Source: Marinirhabdus sp050859505 (GTDB taxonomy: Bacteria; Bacteroidota; Bacteroidia; Flavobacteriales; Flavobacteriaceae). From it: a stretch of 64,000 bases of DNA. Of this stretch, positions 33,470-42,680 are shown one piece after another. A program made the translations under genes and the position numbers. A model generated the notes under the pieces. It was not told where the DNA came from. It did not search any database and worked only from the letters and a program-made list of their open reading frames with translations. Position 1 is the first letter of the stretch. Each line of letters begins with the position of its first letter. The stretch lies in assembly GCF_050859505.1 (NCBI RefSeq), contig NZ_CP193934.1, forward strand, positions 2,604,001 through 2,668,000, in the 5' to 3' direction.

Positions 33470-35770
33470 TTACTTTAGATCAAAAATATAGTTTACTAAT
33501 ACATCAGTATCATTTAAAACATTTTCTAGTTTCATTTCTATTTTTTTATCTGGAAGTATCCCTATATTAAGAGGTAGTTTAGGCACATGTACCGATTCTC
33601 TTTCTGTCCCTATTTGTAAACCTAATTTTGTATTTTTTAAAGGGGCTACTCCTCTTCCAGGATGTGTACTGTAAGTGCTGCCACTTTCTTCACCTAGTAT
33701 AGTCGCTAACTTATTGTGCTTTATAACGGCTAACATTTGAGCAGTAGCAGAAGCGGAACGACCATTGGTTAGTACGAAAATATTTTTACCGCTTATAGTA
33801 TTATCTCTTTTTGGTGTTACGGTTGAAGGTCTACCTCTTCTATTATTTAATTCATTGTCTTCGTAAAAATCTATTTCGGTATTCGTGATATATGACAATA
33901 TGTAATTAGTACATTCAGGATTTCCTCCTCTATTGCCTCTTAGATCAAAAACAACTTTCTCTATATTTTCTTCTTTAATTGTCTTTATGTAGGTATCTAT
34001 TTCTGCTTTAAAAAAATCAATGTTTTGTCTTCCTCTTGGGAAATAATTAAAATTCTTAATTCTTATTATAGCCGTGTTTTCTTCTTTATTTACCTCCAAA
34101 CGTAGCCTAGGTTTATTTATGAGTTTAGCTTTGTAGCTTGGTGCAGGCTCATCAATATAAAATGTGGTCGTGATTTCTCTTTCAGAATTATGAGGTGTAA
34201 ACTTTATGGTATACGCACTATTAAAACCATAATAACTATGATAATAATATAAAAAGTTGACATTTAAATCTCCCCTATAAAAGCTTTCATTAAAAGCATC
34301 TGCAGAAATGGTTGTTTTTAAAGTACTATATATTTCTTTGGCTGAAATTCCATTAATTTCCAATATTTCGGAACCGACATTCATTTCTATATTTTCAACA
34401 CAATTATTTATTGCATACATTTTATCATCTTCAAACCAAACCAGTAATGGCAACCAATACTTTTGCGGTGTGCTGAAAAATCGATTATCAACTACGCGCG
34501 TATGTAAACATCCTAAACTTGTAACTATTGGTGATACTATTTGATAAAACTCCTGTACTGTCATGGAGTCTTTAATCTTCTTCCTTTGTGTATCTACCAA
34601 ATTGGTATAAGATGCCTCGTCAATAAACTGAAATGGAGTTGGGTGCTGCTGTAAGGTCTCTACTAGCTGATTATAATCTTCTACTAATTTATCTTTCTCA
34701 ATTTTATTATTGTGTTTTATAAAGACAGAATCTTTACTAGTTGTAGTAAGTTTGGTGTGATATAATTCTGTTTTTAGAAGTTCTATAGGATTATCTTTAT
34801 CATAGATATATTTAACGCTCGTAACTCCTCCCCTTTCTAGTATGGTTCTATTGGTATCATAACTACCACGCTCAATTAGATTTCCTATGGTGTCAAATTT
34901 ATAACTTGAATAGGCGTCGTTACTTCTCTCATCCAACATATAATTGCCATCTAAATCGACAGTGGCATATTTTAGGCAATTTCCGTTTTTATCGTAGGTT
35001 GCAAATCCGCCAGCTGTTCCTAAAAATGAACCAACAACTGGTTTGTTTTCAGCATTAAAAAATTTGAAGTTTACTAAATTAGTATGCTCATCGTAAGTTG
35101 CTTTATCTATCGCTATTCCTGTTTCATCATTTATTAAATTCAGATTTTCATCAACATTGTTCATAGATAACAAGATTCCGTCATCGTCGAAATTGTACAC
35201 TACATTATAAAATTTATAATAAGGACGCATAGGGACAGTAACACCATTGGTATCTTTTCTGGTCTCTAATACAGCGTTCCTGTCAATGTGTTTCCATTGG
35301 TATTCAAATACGTTCCAGCTATTATTGATAGGATTATCATTTTCATCGTAAAACTGTAAGCCTACTCGCTTCCCTGTTTTATTATAGGAATATACTTCTT
35401 TATACACGCCCATACCGTTAGTAGTTGATTCGCCTGCTACATTAAAAAAGGTTCTAATTTCTTTGTTACTACTATATTCAATTTTAGTTTTTGGAGCTAA
35501 CGCTCTTTTTCCGTCAAGGACACCACTTCTGTTCAAATCGATAAGCGTATCCTTATATAGATATTCAATACCAATGAGCCTATTAGAGGTATCATAACTT
35601 AATTTGAAGTGATTGGTACTTTTACTTTCTTCTTCGGTTAATGGTATTCTTCCTTTTGTTTCTGAATAAGGTGTTTCCCGAAATATTAAATGGTTAAAAT
35701 ATTTAATTGTATCAGTTTTGGCTGTTAATTGAAATCCTATAAAGAAGAAGATTATGAAATATCTTTTCAT
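33470..35770 (-). CDS. Exported S41-family (tail-specific-like) peptidase with N-terminal repeat region
   Basis: The 766-residue protein has a signal peptide (MKRYFIIFFFIGFQLTAKT). Residues ~50-330 are a degenerate repeat region with YD/NxxGN-type strands (e.g. YDKNGNCLKYATVDLDGNY, FDTIGNLIERGSYD), like the MORN- or RHS-type repeats seen in some bacteroidotal proteins. The C-terminal half holds an S41 peptidase: VVFDLRGNRGG, the nucleophile in NGRSASATAQML, and GEESGSTYSTHPGRG. It probably acts in the periplasm or at the surface. A perfect 34-bp palindrome lies 25 bases upstream of its start codon. Confidence 0.82.
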   Translation of the reverse strand: MKRYFIIFFFIGFQLTAKTDTIKYFNHLIFRETPYSETKGRIPLTEEESKSTNHFKLSYDTSNRLIGIEYLYKDTLIDLNRSGVLDGKRALAPKTKIEYSSNKEIRTFFNVAGESTTNGMGVYKEVYSYNKTGKRVGLQFYDENDNPINNSWNVFEYQWKHIDRNAVLETRKDTNGVTVPMRPYYKFYNVVYNFDDDGILLSMNNVDENLNLINDETGIAIDKATYDEHTNLVNFKFFNAENKPVVGSFLGTAGGFATYDKNGNCLKYATVDLDGNYMLDERSNDAYSSYKFDTIGNLIERGSYDTNRTILERGGVTSVKYIYDKDNPIELLKTELYHTKLTTTSKDSVFIKHNNKIEKDKLVEDYNQLVETLQQHPTPFQFIDEASYTNLVDTQRKKIKDSMTVQEFYQIVSPIVTSLGCLHTRVVDNRFFSTPQKYWLPLLVWFEDDKMYAINNCVENIEMNVGSEILEINGISAKEIYSTLKTTISADAFNESFYRGDLNVNFLYYYHSYYGFNSAYTIKFTPHNSEREITTTFYIDEPAPSYKAKLINKPRLRLEVNKEENTAIIRIKNFNYFPRGRQNIDFFKAEIDTYIKTIKEENIEKVVFDLRGNRGGNPECTNYILSYITNTEIDFYEDNELNNRRGRPSTVTPKRDNTISGKNIFVLTNGRSASATAQMLAVIKHNKLATILGEESGSTYSTHPGRGVAPLKNTKLGLQIGTERESVHVPKLPLNIGILPDKKIEMKLENVLNDTDVLVNYIFDLK

Positions 35771-35794
35771 GTTTGAAGCTTTTGAAACAAATAT

Positions 35795-35828
35795 AACTAA
35801 ATAATTAGTTTAAACTAATTATTTAGTT
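35795..35828. promoter_or_regulatory. Perfect 34-bp palindrome upstream of the S41 peptidase gene
   Basis: Two exact 17-bp arms (AACTAAATAATTAGTTT and its reverse complement) without spacer, all A/T plus two C/G per arm. The location 25 bases upstream of the start codon on the minus strand suggests an operator or cruciform, or a hairpin in the mRNA leader. The rest of the gap to 36066 contains nothing else recognised. Confidence 0.7.
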
Positions 35829-36066
35829 TCAATTGATATATTACAAAGTAAATCTATGCTATACACATTTCACTACGCTCCTTCCGTCTTATCAAAATAA
35901 CAATACTACATTTCAACCCTTGTTAACGACGATTGAACGTAAAGTCATTCTATAAATCGGCCAAAGGTTACATATTTGACCTGCTGCTTCATCTTATTAT
36001 TTTAAATTTGAGTGCTGCCAACAGGAACGTTAGAAAACTAACTGGTTAAACAACAACCGAAATACT

Positions 36067-36177
36067 ATGCTGGTCAATAAAAAGATACGTATACAATATC
36101 TAGGCTTTGACGACTTTTGGTTTTCGGTGCTGGGAATTCTAATTTTAGGACGATGCACCCTATTAGGCGCTTGTTAA
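36067..36177 (+). pseudogene. N-terminal stub of a LytS-type histidine kinase
   Basis: ATG 36067 opens a 36-residue frame starting MLVNKKIRIQYLGFDDFWFSVLGILILG and ending at TAA 36175. The QYLGFDDxWFxxLGI segment leading into a membrane helix resembles the N-terminus of flavobacterial LytS/YehU kinases. Nothing of the remaining kinase follows, and the frame runs 15 bases into the convergent DUF1206 gene. It is probably the end-point of a deletion, or a short membrane peptide. Confidence 0.5.
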
Positions 36178-36942
36178 CTTGCTGGCATATTTTGCCTTGA
36201 TCATCATATAAATACCATAGGCAACTAATCCTAACGCAATGATCACTAATACAACGTTCCCAAAAGTACCTTCAAGAAAACTAAACGCTTGTTTTTTTCC
36301 GGCGAGATCCCCACTATCTTGTGTAAAAATCCCTCTGAATAGTAAAAACGCGGTGATAGCAATTACAATACCACGAGCCGTAAATCCTAGCTGACCAGAA
36401 CGGATAAGAGCTTGCTGTGCCTTTTTATCCAGGCTCGTCTCCTCTATTTTTTCTCTGAATTTCCCTGAATATGCCTGATAAAGTTGGTAGATAGCCTTAC
36501 CCAATAGGGCTACTGCGGTAGCAGCTAACAATACGTTGCCCCAAGTGCTGTCCAGGAGTCCTCCGCCACTGCTTCCTCCACTTCCGGAACCAGCTTCCAG
36601 AATAATCTTTACGGCAGAATAAGACAGAAATCCGTAAAACAAACCACTAAAAAAATAGGCGACTCTTACCGTTAAACCCTTCAAACCTGTACCGCGGTCT
36701 TCTGGATCTGCAAAGGTTTGATACCATCTCCAAAATACATACCCCGCCAATCCTAACGCTATGAGCCCTAGCAATACTTGACCAAAAGGTTGTTTTGCAA
36801 CAAATTGAAGTGCGCCGGTACTTCCCGATTCTTTTCCTCCCAAACCTAAAGTTGTCATTATGGTAAGACCCCCTATAAGAATGTAAACCAGACCTTTGGT
36901 TGCAATTCCAAATCTTGCAAAAGTTTCTCTTTTCTCAGCCAT
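36163..36942 (-). CDS. DUF1206 integral membrane protein
   Basis: A 259-residue protein with six membrane helices in three two-helix repeats, each starting with an ARFGxxxxGLVYxxIG-type motif (FARFGIATKGLVYILIGG; VRVAYFFSGLFYGFLSY; LGFTARGIVIAITAFLLF). This triple repeat is the defining DUF1206 pattern. The function of the family is unknown. Its 3' end overlaps a kinase-stub frame on the other strand. Confidence 0.88.
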   Translation of the reverse strand: MAEKRETFARFGIATKGLVYILIGGLTIMTTLGLGGKESGSTGALQFVAKQPFGQVLLGLIALGLAGYVFWRWYQTFADPEDRGTGLKGLTVRVAYFFSGLFYGFLSYSAVKIILEAGSGSGGSSGGGLLDSTWGNVLLAATAVALLGKAIYQLYQAYSGKFREKIEETSLDKKAQQALIRSGQLGFTARGIVIAITAFLLFRGIFTQDSGDLAGKKQAFSFLEGTFGNVVLVIIALGLVAYGIYMMIKAKYASKLTSA

Positions 36943-37111
36943 GATACTAATTATTTTGGTTGACGCAATTTACTGTTTAGCATTAAAACCCATCCAGGAT
37001 ATTCCCAAAAAGTGAGTGCTGCGTATGTACCCGCACATCTTTATTTAATAGGTAAGCGCTCATAGATTTCCAGAGTAGATTTTATTCACATTAATGAAGG
37101 AAAACTTGCTC

Positions 37112-38305
37112 TTATTTTTGAGTGGCTTTCATTTCCTCAAACAATTCTTTAAACAACCCCCGAGCGATCAATACTTTCATAATTTCATTGGTGCCCGCAT
37201 AAATTCTGGCTACTCTATTATCTGCATACATGCGGGCAATGGGGTATTCCCACATATAGCCATACCCACCAAATAACTGTAGGCATTCATCTACCACCTT
37301 CCCGTGCATTTCGGTAGCTGAATATTTCGCTATGGAGGCGCTTTCGGCAGTAAGCTCGTGCTTAGCTAGTAACTGTGTGCAGCGATCTAAAAAAGCCTGG
37401 TGTAGCTGGAGTTGCGTGGCACATTCGGCTAACCTGAATTGAGTGTTCTGAAATCCAGCAATAGGTTGGTTAAAAGCGGTTCTTGTGGAGGTATACTCAA
37501 TTGTTTTTTCGATGGCACCCAGAGCGCCACCAAGTGCAGCAAGGGCTACAGCTAGCCGTTCTCTGGCTAATTCGGTCATCATAATTTTAAAACCGTTTCC
37601 TTCTTTTCCTAATAAATTTTCTTTTGGGACTTTTACATTATCAAAAAACAATTCGCAGGTATCCTGGGCTTTCAACCCTATTTTTTTAAACGGGATTCCT
37701 TTTTCAAAGCCTTCCATGGTACTTTCCATCAATAACAAGGAGACGCCTTCTTTTGCGGTACCCACATTGGTTTTTACGGCAACGATAGCCATATCGCTCA
37801 TATAGCCATTGGTAATAAAGGTTTTTTGTCCGTTTACTACATAATGGTCCCCTTTGTCTACTGCGTTTGTTTTAATGGCTTGCAAATCGCTCCCGCAATT
37901 GGGTTCTGTCATCCCAATGGCGGTAATTAGTTTCCCCGAAGCCATCTGTGGCAGGTATTTTTGTTTTTGAGCTTCGGTTCCATACTTTAAGAGATAGGGT
38001 GCCACAATATCTGAGTGCAATGAAAAACCGGGACCCGTAATTCCTTCTCTATTCAGTTCTTCTATGAATAAAGCGCTAAAACTAAAATCCAAACCACTGC
38101 CCCCATAAACTTCCGGCATGTCTATACATAGCAATCCCAAGGCGCCGGCACGTTCCCAGATGTTACGGCTTACCATCCCCTTTTTTTCCCAGCTGTCTAC
38201 ATGCTCCATGATATCATTTTTGATGAAATCCTGAATCATTTGTTGCATCATGGTGTGTTCTTCCGATGCATATAGTTCACGTTCTAAGAGTACATTTTTT
38301 AACAT
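37112..38305 (-). CDS. Acyl-CoA dehydrogenase
   Basis: The 397-residue flavoenzyme has the family's blocks: AIGMTEPNCGSDLQAIKT (FAD/acyl binding), YVVNGQKTFITNG, the region QPIAGFQNTQFRLAE, and the C-terminal QLFGGYGYMWEYPIARMYADNRVARIYAGTNEIMK with its conserved glutamates. It would carry out the alpha,beta-dehydrogenation of an acyl-CoA in beta-oxidation or branched-chain catabolism. No other beta-oxidation gene is adjacent, so the chain-length specificity is open. Confidence 0.93.
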   Translation of the reverse strand: MLKNVLLERELYASEEHTMMQQMIQDFIKNDIMEHVDSWEKKGMVSRNIWERAGALGLLCIDMPEVYGGSGLDFSFSALFIEELNREGITGPGFSLHSDIVAPYLLKYGTEAQKQKYLPQMASGKLITAIGMTEPNCGSDLQAIKTNAVDKGDHYVVNGQKTFITNGYMSDMAIVAVKTNVGTAKEGVSLLLMESTMEGFEKGIPFKKIGLKAQDTCELFFDNVKVPKENLLGKEGNGFKIMMTELARERLAVALAALGGALGAIEKTIEYTSTRTAFNQPIAGFQNTQFRLAECATQLQLHQAFLDRCTQLLAKHELTAESASIAKYSATEMHGKVVDECLQLFGGYGYMWEYPIARMYADNRVARIYAGTNEIMKVLIARGLFKELFEEMKATQK

Positions 38306-38607
38306 AAGATTTGATCTTTTGGAGTATTGCTACTTTCTTTCGCTATTAAAGATACCTATTAAATATGAGTCCAAATACATTTCTACTCCACGCCTATCCT
38401 CCTATCCTTAGACAGGCTCAGGAAGGCTTCGGGCAAAGGCAGAATTTACCCCTCATCTATTTTATACCTAAGCGCTAGTGAATCTTACAGGGTGGTATTA
38501 CATTTTTAGAGAAACATTCTGGAAAGAAATAGTAAGGTGAGTTTGTGTAAACCATTTTTTCCTACTACAGAGCCACCACACCAATACGCGGGGCAGTATA
38601 TAACCAC
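38306..38607. other. Intergenic gap between acyl-CoA dehydrogenase and ABC permease
   Basis: About 300 bases. It contains a short inverted-repeat-like segment (CCTATCCTTAGACAGGCTCAGGAAGG, first bases near 38399) resembling dispersed flavobacterial repeats. No gene, promoter or terminator could be supported. Confidence 0.4.
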
Positions 38608-41151
38608 TTATACCTCTCTACGGAGTACTTCTAAGGGCGAACTTTTTAAGACTCCCTGGATATTGCTTAGTCCAATGGCCAACACCAATGCTGAAATACC
38701 AGGCAAAAACACCAGAAACGGAATAACAGAGGGTACAAAAGGTTCTTTAAAAACAAAAATTGCCAGGAGCAAACTACTTACTAATGCCAAAAGAATTCCT
38801 ACTAAACTGCCTAAAATACCTAAAAACAAATACTCCAGTGCTGCTATTTTTAGTATTTGAGTATTCTTAGCACCTAAGGTTCTAAGTAGGACACTCTCCT
38901 TTATACGCTGGTATTTACTAGTGCGAACAGAGCCAATTAAAACGATAATCCCTGTAAGAATACTAAAGAACGCCATAAAATTAATAATCCATGAAACCTT
39001 GTCCAAAATATCTTCTACAATAGTATACACTTGCCTAAGGTCTATGATAGACACATTTGGGTATTTTGCTACCAGTTCCCGTTGCAAAGCTGCGGAAGTT
39101 TTTTCGTTAGGTACGTAGGTGGATACCACGTTAAACTGAGGAGCATTTTCCAGCACACCGGTTGGAAATACAATGGAAAAATTGGGTTGTAATCGTGCCC
39201 AATCTACTTTCCTGATACTCCCCACAATAGTTTCCATAAGCACGCCTTGTACATTAAAAACAATAGGATCTCCAATGGTTACTCTGGCGTCCTGGGCCAG
39301 GTTGTCTGAAATTGAAATATGGATTGGATCTCCAGCTGTTTGGGTAGGAATCCAGGTGCCTTCGGTAAGCTCTTCGGACGAGATAAGTGCCTCGCGATAG
39401 GTGGTTCTAAATTCATGATTTAAAATCCAACCTCTTATTTCACTGGTACTATCCTGGCGAATCTCATTGACAAGGGTTCCCTTCAAACTATGCATACGCA
39501 TGGTTACCAGCGGAATGTTATCTATGATGGGGAAGTTATTTGAAGTAAATGTATTTATAACACCAGGAAGCTGGTCGCCTTGCACATCCAGTGTGATGAG
39601 GTTTGCAGTATCTGACGTTTGACTCACGCTAGTCTTAGCTAATAAAATGTCCTTGGTAAAATATAAGGTGCTTATTAAAAAAGTCCCTAAGCCAATTGAC
39701 ACTAGTAATACTAAGGTTTGATTATTAGGGCGAAATAAATTTAAAACCCCCTGGCGAACTGTAAAACTTGCCCGTTTTGGAAAATAGGTTTTTACAAATC
39801 GCATAACGAGTACAGCAATCCCAGCCAAAATGCCGAAGGTTACCAAAATACCCACTACAAATGCAAATGCGAAAAGCAAGTCCCCTAACAACCAAAATGA
39901 AAACAGGTATAAAAATAAGATAATCAAGACAAAGACAACACCCCTTGCTTTTGCGGGCTTTTTAAAGGGGACACTCCCTATTCGCAACACTTCTAAAGGA
40001 GATACATACCATGTACGTAAGAGCGGTAATAAGGCAAACAATACCGACATAGAAAAGCCTAATAAAACTCCCATAAATAAAGGTTGCAGCGGGATACTGA
40101 TGTCAACTTCAAACGGTAAAAATTCTTTTAAGAGATAGGGAAAGAGTTCCTGAAACCCTACGCCAATGAGGGTTCCGATTAGCCCCCCCAGGATGCCAAT
40201 TCCAGAAATCTGGATTAGAAAGATCAAGAAGCTTTGTCTTCTTGTGGCACCCAGACATTTTAAGACGGCTACCGCCTGTAGTTTTTCTTTGATATAAATA
40301 TTTACAGAGCTTGCAATCCCTACGCACCCTAACAGCAAGGCAATAAAGGCTGCCAAATTTAAGAACTTGCTTATGTTTTCGTAGCGTTGTCCTAAACGCC
40401 TACTCGTACTGGTATGGGTATCTAAATCACTATTTTCTGTATCCAGCATGGGGCCTATACGTTTTTCCAAATCTAATAGGTCTACTGTGGGCGCTTTATA
40501 AAAATACTGATACTCTTTCCTGCTTCCAAACTGTAAAAGTTGAGTCTCACCAATATACCCATTTGGAATGACTACTGTGGGAGCTACAGAAGTAGAAATA
40601 GCCGTACTGCCGGGTATGGCTTTTAGAGCCCCCGAAATTGGTAAGGTTACCTCTCCTATTTTAATAGAATCGCCAGGTATTACATTAAACTGTAGCATAA
40701 GGGTAGCGTCTACTAAGGCACCACCAGATTCCTGGTAGTTTAAAGCAGCAGCAGCAGGCTGGGTATCCATAGTTCCATAGAACGGAAAATTGCCTTCCAT
40801 GCCTCGAACACGTACCAACTTGGTGCCTCCGTTCTTCGGAAAAGCAATCATGGACACGAAGTTTACTTCTGAAGCGTCTGGCTTTAAAGAATCTATAATA
40901 GACTGCGCCCGTTCACTGGGAAGTTGCCTACTATCGATTATAAAATCGGCACCCATTAACGCTTTAGACTGTCTCTGTAAATTATCTTTAAGATTCTGAC
41001 TAAACAATTGTATAGAAACTACCGCCGCAATTCCCAAAATAATAGAAGACATAAATAGTAGCAGACGCACCCTGCTCGCTTTGGCATCGCGCCATGCCAT
41101 TTTAAATAGCCAGGTGGTATGTACTTTGGATGGAACTATTTTTTTACTCAA
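38608..41151 (-). CDS. ybbP: ABC transporter permease, FtsX/YbbP-like
   Basis: The 847-residue protein has about ten membrane helices arranged as two FtsX-type blocks with large periplasmic (MacB-PCD-like) domains. The FtsX signature LAAFIALLLGCVGIASSVNIYIKEKLQAVAVLKCLGATRRQ occurs near residue 265 and again at the C-terminus (SVLLRTLGAKNTQILKIAALEYLFLGILG). It overlaps the ATPase gene start by four bases. With the divergent tesA-like gene this reproduces the tesA-ybbA-ybbP arrangement of E. coli. The substrate is unknown, and a lipid or lipoprotein extrusion role is inferred. Confidence 0.88.
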   Translation of the reverse strand: MSKKIVPSKVHTTWLFKMAWRDAKASRVRLLLFMSSIILGIAAVVSIQLFSQNLKDNLQRQSKALMGADFIIDSRQLPSERAQSIIDSLKPDASEVNFVSMIAFPKNGGTKLVRVRGMEGNFPFYGTMDTQPAAAALNYQESGGALVDATLMLQFNVIPGDSIKIGEVTLPISGALKAIPGSTAISTSVAPTVVIPNGYIGETQLLQFGSRKEYQYFYKAPTVDLLDLEKRIGPMLDTENSDLDTHTSTSRRLGQRYENISKFLNLAAFIALLLGCVGIASSVNIYIKEKLQAVAVLKCLGATRRQSFLIFLIQISGIGILGGLIGTLIGVGFQELFPYLLKEFLPFEVDISIPLQPLFMGVLLGFSMSVLFALLPLLRTWYVSPLEVLRIGSVPFKKPAKARGVVFVLIILFLYLFSFWLLGDLLFAFAFVVGILVTFGILAGIAVLVMRFVKTYFPKRASFTVRQGVLNLFRPNNQTLVLLVSIGLGTFLISTLYFTKDILLAKTSVSQTSDTANLITLDVQGDQLPGVINTFTSNNFPIIDNIPLVTMRMHSLKGTLVNEIRQDSTSEIRGWILNHEFRTTYREALISSEELTEGTWIPTQTAGDPIHISISDNLAQDARVTIGDPIVFNVQGVLMETIVGSIRKVDWARLQPNFSIVFPTGVLENAPQFNVVSTYVPNEKTSAALQRELVAKYPNVSIIDLRQVYTIVEDILDKVSWIINFMAFFSILTGIIVLIGSVRTSKYQRIKESVLLRTLGAKNTQILKIAALEYLFLGILGSLVGILLALVSSLLLAIFVFKEPFVPSVIPFLVFLPGISALVLAIGLSNIQGVLKSSPLEVLRREV

Positions 41152-41837
41152 AATACGGCCGTGGGTTCGTTAGAGATTATTTGCCCACCTTTAAGTCTTA
41201 ATATTTGTTGGGTTCTGTTGGCCAGGTCTAAATCGTGAGATATAATAACTAAAGTTGTTCCTGCATCTTTATTAAGCTGAAATAGTAATTGAATGACTTT
41301 TTCTCCAGTTTCTTCATCTAAATTACCCGTAGGTTCATCTGCAAATAGAATTGTAGGACGATTTGAAAATGCTCTTGCCAATGCCACACGCTGTTGTTCC
41401 CCTCCCGATAATTGAGAAGGATAATGATGTGCTCTGTCTGCTAGGCCAACTTTGTCCAGTAAGATCTTTGCTCTTGTAACGGCATCTTTTGCACCTTGTA
41501 ATTCCAGCGGTACACTCACGTTTTCGAGCGCGGTAAGCGTTGGAAGCAATTGGAAATTTTGAAAAATAAAACCCACTTCGGTATTGCGTAACTGTGCCCG
41601 TTCATCTTCGGTTAGTGTGTTTAGGTGATGCCCACATAATTCTACGGTACCAGCATCGGGCTTATCTAAGCCAGCGCATAAGCCTACTAAAGTTGTTTTA
41701 CCACTTCCAGAGGGTCCTACAATAGAAAAGGTCTGTCCTTTTTCAACTTCAAAAGACACATTTTGCAAAACCGTTAATTGTTTTGAACCACTTGTATATG
41801 TCTTTTCTAGCCCGTTTATCTTTAATATCTTTGACAT
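41148..41837 (-). CDS. ybbA: ABC transporter ATP-binding protein, YbbA/LolD-like
   Basis: A 229-residue ATPase with Walker A GPSGSGKTT, Q-loop NFQLL, signature LSGGEQQRVALARAF, Walker B ILFADEPTGNLD and His-switch IISHDLD. The EPTGNLDEETG sequence places it in the LolD/MacB/YbbA group that pairs with FtsX-type permeases. Its stop overlaps the permease start. It is divergent from the tesA-like lipoprotein gene with ~30 bases between them, so the promoters overlap. Confidence 0.93.
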   Translation of the reverse strand: MSKILKINGLEKTYTSGSKQLTVLQNVSFEVEKGQTFSIVGPSGSGKTTLVGLCAGLDKPDAGTVELCGHHLNTLTEDERAQLRNTEVGFIFQNFQLLPTLTALENVSVPLELQGAKDAVTRAKILLDKVGLADRAHHYPSQLSGGEQQRVALARAFSNRPTILFADEPTGNLDEETGEKVIQLLFQLNKDAGTTLVIISHDLDLANRTQQILRLKGGQIISNEPTAVF

Positions 41838-41867
41838 TTAGCTTTTTAATTTTTCCGTATCTTATTT

Positions 41868-42608
41868 ATGCATACCTATATACAAAGATTCTTAAATGTA
41901 GCGCACGATGTGCTACCAAACGTCTTAAAGTTTTGTTATTTTCTACTCTTTCTGGTACTGTTTTCCTGCGGTAACGATGTTACAACCAAGCCACAGGAAC
42001 AAACCACTACTACAGACACTAGCGATACTACTATGACCAACACAAGCTCAAAAAAGACCATCCTCTGTTTTGGTGATAGTATTACAGCGGGTTATGGTCT
42101 GGACGATACTATGGATGCATTTCCCAGCGTGCTTCAGTCTAAGATCGATTCGTTGGGGTTAGCGTATGTTGTTGTAAATTCTGGGTTAAGTGGCGAAACC
42201 ACTGCTGGCGGAAGAAGCAGAATAGAATGGGTGCTCCGTCAGGAAATCGATATTTTTCTTTTAGAATTGGGCGCTAATGACGGCTTGCGAGGGGTTCCGT
42301 TATCTGAAACCCGAGCCAACCTACAGGCCATTATTGATGCGGTTCGCGAGAAAAACCCTACCATACCTATCATACTTGCAGGAATGGAATTGCCACCTAA
42401 TATGGGGCAGGAATACACATCAGAATTCAGATCGGTTTTCGCCGATTTGGCAAAAAAGAATGGGTTGTTGTTTATTCCTTTTATCTTAAAAGATGTTGGA
42501 GGTATAGCTGCTTTAAATCAGAGCGATGGCATACACCCTACGGTTGAAGGTCATAAAATTGTTGCCAATACCGTTTGGGAAGTATTGGAACCCGTGATCA
42601 ATCCATAA
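41868..42608 (+). CDS. tesA: TesA-like SGNH hydrolase lipoprotein (arylesterase/thioesterase)
   Basis: The 246-residue protein has a lipoprotein signal (CYFLLFLVLFSCGND, lipobox LFSC) and a Thr-rich linker, then a GDSL/SGNH hydrolase: block I ILCFGDSITAGYG (Ser), block II NSGLSGETTAGG, block III ELGANDGLRG and block V DGIHPTVEGH (Asp, His). This matches TesA/lysophospholipase L1. In E. coli it is likewise divergent from ybbA-ybbP. The lipid anchor puts it in the periplasm or outer membrane rather than free. Confidence 0.9.
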   Translation: MHTYIQRFLNVAHDVLPNVLKFCYFLLFLVLFSCGNDVTTKPQEQTTTTDTSDTTMTNTSSKKTILCFGDSITAGYGLDDTMDAFPSVLQSKIDSLGLAYVVVNSGLSGETTAGGRSRIEWVLRQEIDIFLLELGANDGLRGVPLSETRANLQAIIDAVREKNPTIPIILAGMELPPNMGQEYTSEFRSVFADLAKKNGLLFIPFILKDVGGIAALNQSDGIHPTVEGHKIVANTVWEVLEPVINP

Positions 42609-42668
42609 GGATTGTATATATCTACAATAGAAAAAGGAACTACCTTCTTATAAATCGGTTACAGGTAG

Positions 42669-42676
42669 TATCTTTG
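42669..42676 (+). promoter_or_regulatory. Bacteroidota -7 element TATCTTTG
   Basis: An exact TAnnTTTG match ends 4 bases before ATG 42681. The predicted transcription start would fall on or at the ATG, implying a leaderless or almost leaderless mRNA. No strong -33 TTTG is visible. Confidence 0.5.
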
Positions 42677-42680
42677 TTCT

